NCBI GenBank assembly: GCA_910585295.1
Contig: CAJUDE010000051.1
Location: 1 to 33,418 of the forward strand
Reading direction: 5' to 3'
DNA: 33,418 nt
From: an uncultured Lachnospiraceae bacterium
GTDB taxonomy: Bacteria > Bacillota > Clostridia > Lachnospirales > Lachnospiraceae
Each line of letters begins with the position of its first letter. Position 1 is the first letter of the stretch. Shown here one piece after another: positions 30,607-33,418 of the stretch. Below the pieces are notes generated by a model. It was not told the origin of the DNA and did not search any database. It saw only the letters and a list, made by a program, of their open reading frames with translations. Position numbers and translations under genes: made by a program.

Positions 30607-31226
30607 TAGAAAGTCCCTCCTTTTTTCTTTTTATATGTAAGCGGCTGTTTTTCTGGCAAGGCATACATAAATTTGGAAAAAATAATTCCTGCCAGGGTGG
30701 AAAAACAGGTGGCTACCATCGCCGGCCCTAAGATGGAGGCGGGGTTTGCGGAGCCGTATTGGCTGCGGTATGCAATCATATTTACTGGGATCAATTGGAA
30801 GGACGAGACATTAAGTATCAAAAACGTACACATGTCCTTGCTGGCAATTTTGCTGTGGCAGTTCAGTTGCCCCATTTCTTCCATTGCCTTTAACCCTGCA
30901 GGGGTCGCGGCCCATCCTAACCCAAATACATTGGCGATAATATTTGTGGAAATGTACTCATTTGCCTTGTGGCCTTTGGGTATTTTTGGAAACATAAAGC
31001 GCAAAAACGGGTTTAACATATTTGCAGCCCCAGAGATTATGCCGCAATTTTCCGCAATCCGCATAAGCCCTACCCACAGGGACATAACGCCTAACATAGT
31101 GACGCAAAGGGCAACGGCTTCTTTGGAAGAGTCCAGGGCGGCGGTGGTGACAGCCGGCAGGTTCCCGGTGAACGCGGCATAGAATATGCCAATTACGACC
31201 ATAAAGCCCCATAAATAATTAAGCAT
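30606..31226 (-). CDS. spmA: Spore maturation protein A
   Basis: A 206-aa membrane protein with about five hydrophobic segments and a nucleoside-recognition domain. Landmarks are MSLWVGLMRIAENCGI, PFLRFMFPKIPKGHKA, STNIIANVFGLGWAATPAG and LILNVSSFQLIPVNMIAYR. It partners SpmB in spore-core dehydration. GGAGAA precedes the ATG. The gene diverges from the MarR gene; a small inverted repeat GATACA/TGTATC (31243-31259) lies between them. Confidence 0.95.
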   Translation of the reverse strand: MLNYLWGFMVVIGIFYAAFTGNLPAVTTAALDSSKEAVALCVTMLGVMSLWVGLMRIAENCGIISGAANMLNPFLRFMFPKIPKGHKANEYISTNIIANVFGLGWAATPAGLKAMEEMGQLNCHSKIASKDMCTFLILNVSSFQLIPVNMIAYRSQYGSANPASILGPAMVATCFSTLAGIIFSKFMYALPEKQPLTYKKKKGGTF

Positions 31227-31313
31227 AGAATCAGTTCTCCAAAAGATACAGTTGTTGTATCATATGCAAAGGAACAAAAAGTGTGCGTGGTTTCCTGTTC
31301 CAGGCAAAATGTT

Positions 31314-31342
31314 TTTACTTCTTGTATATTGTGTAGTATAAT
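31314..31342 (+). promoter_or_regulatory. Probable promoter of the MarR gene
   Basis: TTTACT (31314-31319), 17 bases, TATAAT (31337-31342), 33 bases before the GTG start. Confidence 0.5.
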
Positions 31343-31374
31343 TGGGGATAACGAATTTCAAAGGAGGGATCTTT

Positions 31375-31815
31375 GTGGATAACTATAATACAATCAATGA
31401 GGTTCTGGTAAAGCTGTTCAATGAAATTATGGATATAGAAGAAAAAGCGATTATTACAGAAGAGTTCAAGGATATTTCAAATAATGACATGCATATTATA
31501 GAAGCGATAGGGATAGGGGAGTCTAGGAGCATGTCTGCAGTGGCAAAGGCATTGTCTGTCACTGTAGGCACATTGACAATAGCGGTCAATAACCTGGTGA
31601 AAAAAGGGTATGTGAACCGGGTGCGCAGCGAGGAAGACCGCAGGGTGGTCTTGATTTCCCTGTCCCAAAAAGGGCAGAGGGCGTACAGGCACCATGAAAG
31701 GTTCCATGAGGAAATGGTTCAGGCCACATTAGAGGGCATGGACCAGGAACAGACAAAAGTCCTAGTCCATGCTTTGCAAAACCTAAGTAAATTTTTTAGG
31801 GAATATGGGAAATAA
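31375..31815 (+). CDS. MarR-family transcriptional regulator (FabT-like)
   Basis: A 146-aa winged-helix regulator. The start is GTG at 31375, six bases after AAGGAGGG (31361-31368). The helix-turn-helix is SMSAVAKALSVTVGTLTIAVNNLVKKGYV and the wing RVRSEEDRRVVLISLSQKG (each given in part: VAKALSVTVGTLT, SEEDRRVVLISL). The YRHHERFHEEMV segment near the end recalls FabT-type regulators of fatty-acid synthesis genes. No fab gene lies in the window, so the target is uncertain. It is a lone gene between divergent spmA and convergent mgtE. Confidence 0.9.
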   Translation: MDNYNTINEVLVKLFNEIMDIEEKAIITEEFKDISNNDMHIIEAIGIGESRSMSAVAKALSVTVGTLTIAVNNLVKKGYVNRVRSEEDRRVVLISLSQKGQRAYRHHERFHEEMVQATLEGMDQEQTKVLVHALQNLSKFFREYGK

Positions 31816-31878
31816 CAGGGAGCCAATGCGTCACGCTATGGCATGGATGCCGCGCCTAAGGGTAATATGGGGGATGGC

Positions 31879-33276
31879 TCAAACAGAAATATGAAGCACA
31901 ATTGTGGCTATCTTAAAGTAAATTAAGATAGAGCAGATATCTACAATGGTGGATATTAGGGGAGCAGCCATTAGCGCGGGGTCCAGATGGACATGCTCTG
32001 CAACCAGGGGCAGGGTACAGCCAATAAATTTTGACAGGATGACAATAGCAATCAGTGCAATGGCAATCACTACTGCCATCTGCATATCTTTGTATTGGAT
32101 ATAAATCCGTAAGCCATTTACAATGGCAAGCACTGTGCTGACCAGGAGCGCAATGCGGAACTCCTTAAACATAACTTTTATAATGTCTTTAAACTTAATT
32201 TCATCCAACGCCAGCCCGCGTATCATTAAGGTGGAGCTTTGGGACCCACAATTGCCGCCTGTCCCAGTCAGCATAGGGATAAAAGAGACAAGGAGCGGGT
32301 AAAGCTTAAACGATTCCTGGTAGTGGGTGATAATTGAGCCGCTGACCGTTGCCGAAAGCATTAATACCAGCAGCCAGGCTATACGGCTCCTGGCATGGGA
32401 GAATGCGGAAGTGTTAAAATAATTGTCTTCGGTAGGCGTCATAGCCGCCATCTTGGTAATATCCTCAGTATTTTCCTCCTGCATAACGTCCATAGCGTCG
32501 TCAAAGGTTACAATCCCTACCAGCCGTTCTTCCTTATCCACCACAGGGATAGCGAGGAAGTCGTATTTATTAAAGATTTTTGCCACTTCTTCTTTGTCTT
32601 CATGGGTGTCAACGTAAATAACGTTTGTCTCCATAATGTCTTCAATCTGCATGCTGTCTTCTGCCATCAACAAGTCTTTCACTGAGACCATGCCAATCAG
32701 CCTGCGGTGTTCCGTGACATAACAAGTGTAAATGGTTTCTTTGTTTACGGCAGTGTGTCGGATTCTGTTGATTGCGGCGCCAACCGTCATTTCTTTTTTG
32801 ATATTTACATATTCAATGGTCATCAGGCTCCCAGCGCTGTCTTTTGGGTAGTTTAGTACCTGGTTAATCATTTTCCTGGTCACTTCGTCTGTATTGCGCA
32901 GTATCCTTGCCACAACGTTTGCGGGCATTTCCTCAATCATGTCCACCGTATCGTCTAGGAAGATATCGTCCATAACTTCCCTTAGTTCCCGGTCAGTTAA
33001 AGTATTGATTAAGGTTTTTTGCATTTCGCGGCTCATATAGGCAAAGCTGTCCGCCGCTTCCTCTTTGGGCAGGAGGCGGTAGAGCAAAGGGATCTCCTTT
33101 TTATCCATTTCATCAAATAAAAGCGCGATGTCGGCGGAGTTTAAGTTATTAAGCATCTGCCTTAAAAGGGAATATTTTCGTTCTTTCAGCAATTGTTCTG
33201 CTAGGCGGTGGATTTCTTCAATTTCCATTTCCACAAAATCCAGGCTTTCCATATTGATGTTATCTGTAGTTCCCAT
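31879..33276 (-). CDS. mgtE: MgtE magnesium transporter
   Basis: A 465-aa Mg2+ channel. The ATG at 33276 follows AGGAGGGA; an in-frame ATG at 33315 lies before that site. The helical N domain (1-125) contains LFDEMDKKEIPLLYRLLPKE (shown in part). Two CBS domains (about 126-255: ETIYTCYVTEHRRLIGMVSV, then FLAIPVVDKEERLVGIVTFD) sense cytosolic Mg2+. The pore domain, about five helices from residue 290, has the signature TGTGGNCGSQSSTLMIRGLA. The last 100 bases of the window upstream hold a hairpin but are too short to judge for a riboswitch. Confidence 0.96.
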   Translation of the reverse strand: MGTTDNINMESLDFVEMEIEEIHRLAEQLLKERKYSLLRQMLNNLNSADIALLFDEMDKKEIPLLYRLLPKEEAADSFAYMSREMQKTLINTLTDRELREVMDDIFLDDTVDMIEEMPANVVARILRNTDEVTRKMINQVLNYPKDSAGSLMTIEYVNIKKEMTVGAAINRIRHTAVNKETIYTCYVTEHRRLIGMVSVKDLLMAEDSMQIEDIMETNVIYVDTHEDKEEVAKIFNKYDFLAIPVVDKEERLVGIVTFDDAMDVMQEENTEDITKMAAMTPTEDNYFNTSAFSHARSRIAWLLVLMLSATVSGSIITHYQESFKLYPLLVSFIPMLTGTGGNCGSQSSTLMIRGLALDEIKFKDIIKVMFKEFRIALLVSTVLAIVNGLRIYIQYKDMQMAVVIAIALIAIVILSKFIGCTLPLVAEHVHLDPALMAAPLISTIVDICSILIYFKIATIVLHISV

Positions 33277-33418
33277 AATAATCCCTCCTAGTATAATAAT
33301 GGTGTAGTCAATCAAGACTACTTGGTTAATATGTTTCTTTCTATAAATCAGATAACAGAAGAAGGGGTTCTTCCTTCATCAGATGTTATCCATAATAATC
33401 ATGTCTGACGGCTCCTGA

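Noticed and set aside
33316..33418. Possible Mg2+ riboswitch upstream of mgtE
   Set aside because: Only about 100 bases are visible. There is a GATAACA/TGTTATC hairpin, but no recognisable M-box core and no clear terminator; the window ends too soon to decide.

Overview
The window looks like a chromosome segment of a spore-forming, low-to-mid GC Firmicute, most likely a gut Lachnospiraceae relative. The evidence is strong AGGAGG-type ribosome binding sites, TTGACA/TATAAT promoters, spmA/spmB sporulation genes, a DacF/PBP5-type carboxypeptidase, ROK and MarR regulators, PepT and several gene types common in that family. The species cannot be named from the sequence.

Layout. (1) 1-546: the 3' part of a tRNA-Arg(CCT) gene, homologous only from the anticodon loop onward and followed by its terminator. 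It looks like the attachment-site scar of an element lying left of the window. A helically phased array of TGCTAAT motifs follows. (2) 547-7719: an accessory-looking cluster. It holds a small unknown gene and a tightly packed operon of a MORC/MutL-like GHKL ATPase, an unknown protein, a DUF6339-like protein, another unknown protein and a DUF434/DUF5616 protein. After a duplicated leader come a small cytosolic protein and a lipoprotein nuclease. The GHKL operon is the best candidate here for an undescribed, possibly defence-related, system. (3) 7848-12405: a membrane-anchored coiled-coil protein with very repetitive acidic regions and five copies of a PEDIaaLlaN motif, then an OmpR-type two-component pair. 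(4) 12406-14272: mostly non-coding. It has a possible 43-aa gene, a MITE-like palindrome, an acetyltransferase behind a leader peptide and terminator (possible attenuation), a possible small RNA and tRNA-Lys(CTT).

(5) 14273-22092: a run of + strand genes: a membrane protein, a HAD phosphatase, PepT, a SAM methyltransferase, a PLD-helicase fusion and an S66-type peptidase. The last three overlap and are probably one transcript. (6) 22239-25537: minus strand genes: a DUF1349 protein, a degenerate ROK regulator with a perfect palindromic operator on its own promoter, YbjQ, a small membrane protein and TrmB. (7) 25745-33418: DacF-type carboxypeptidase divergent from trmB over a symmetric promoter region, a repeat-rich unknown protein, an AGCS amino-acid:sodium symporter, spmB/spmA (minus), a MarR regulator and MgtE (minus).

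A family of GC-rich intergenic repeats occurs three times (22847, 24101 and 27204). Most genes in 14-33 kb are ordinary housekeeping or envelope functions. The unusual biology is concentrated in 1-10 kb, in the regulatory DNA of the acetyltransferase and ROK genes, and in the intergenic repeats.
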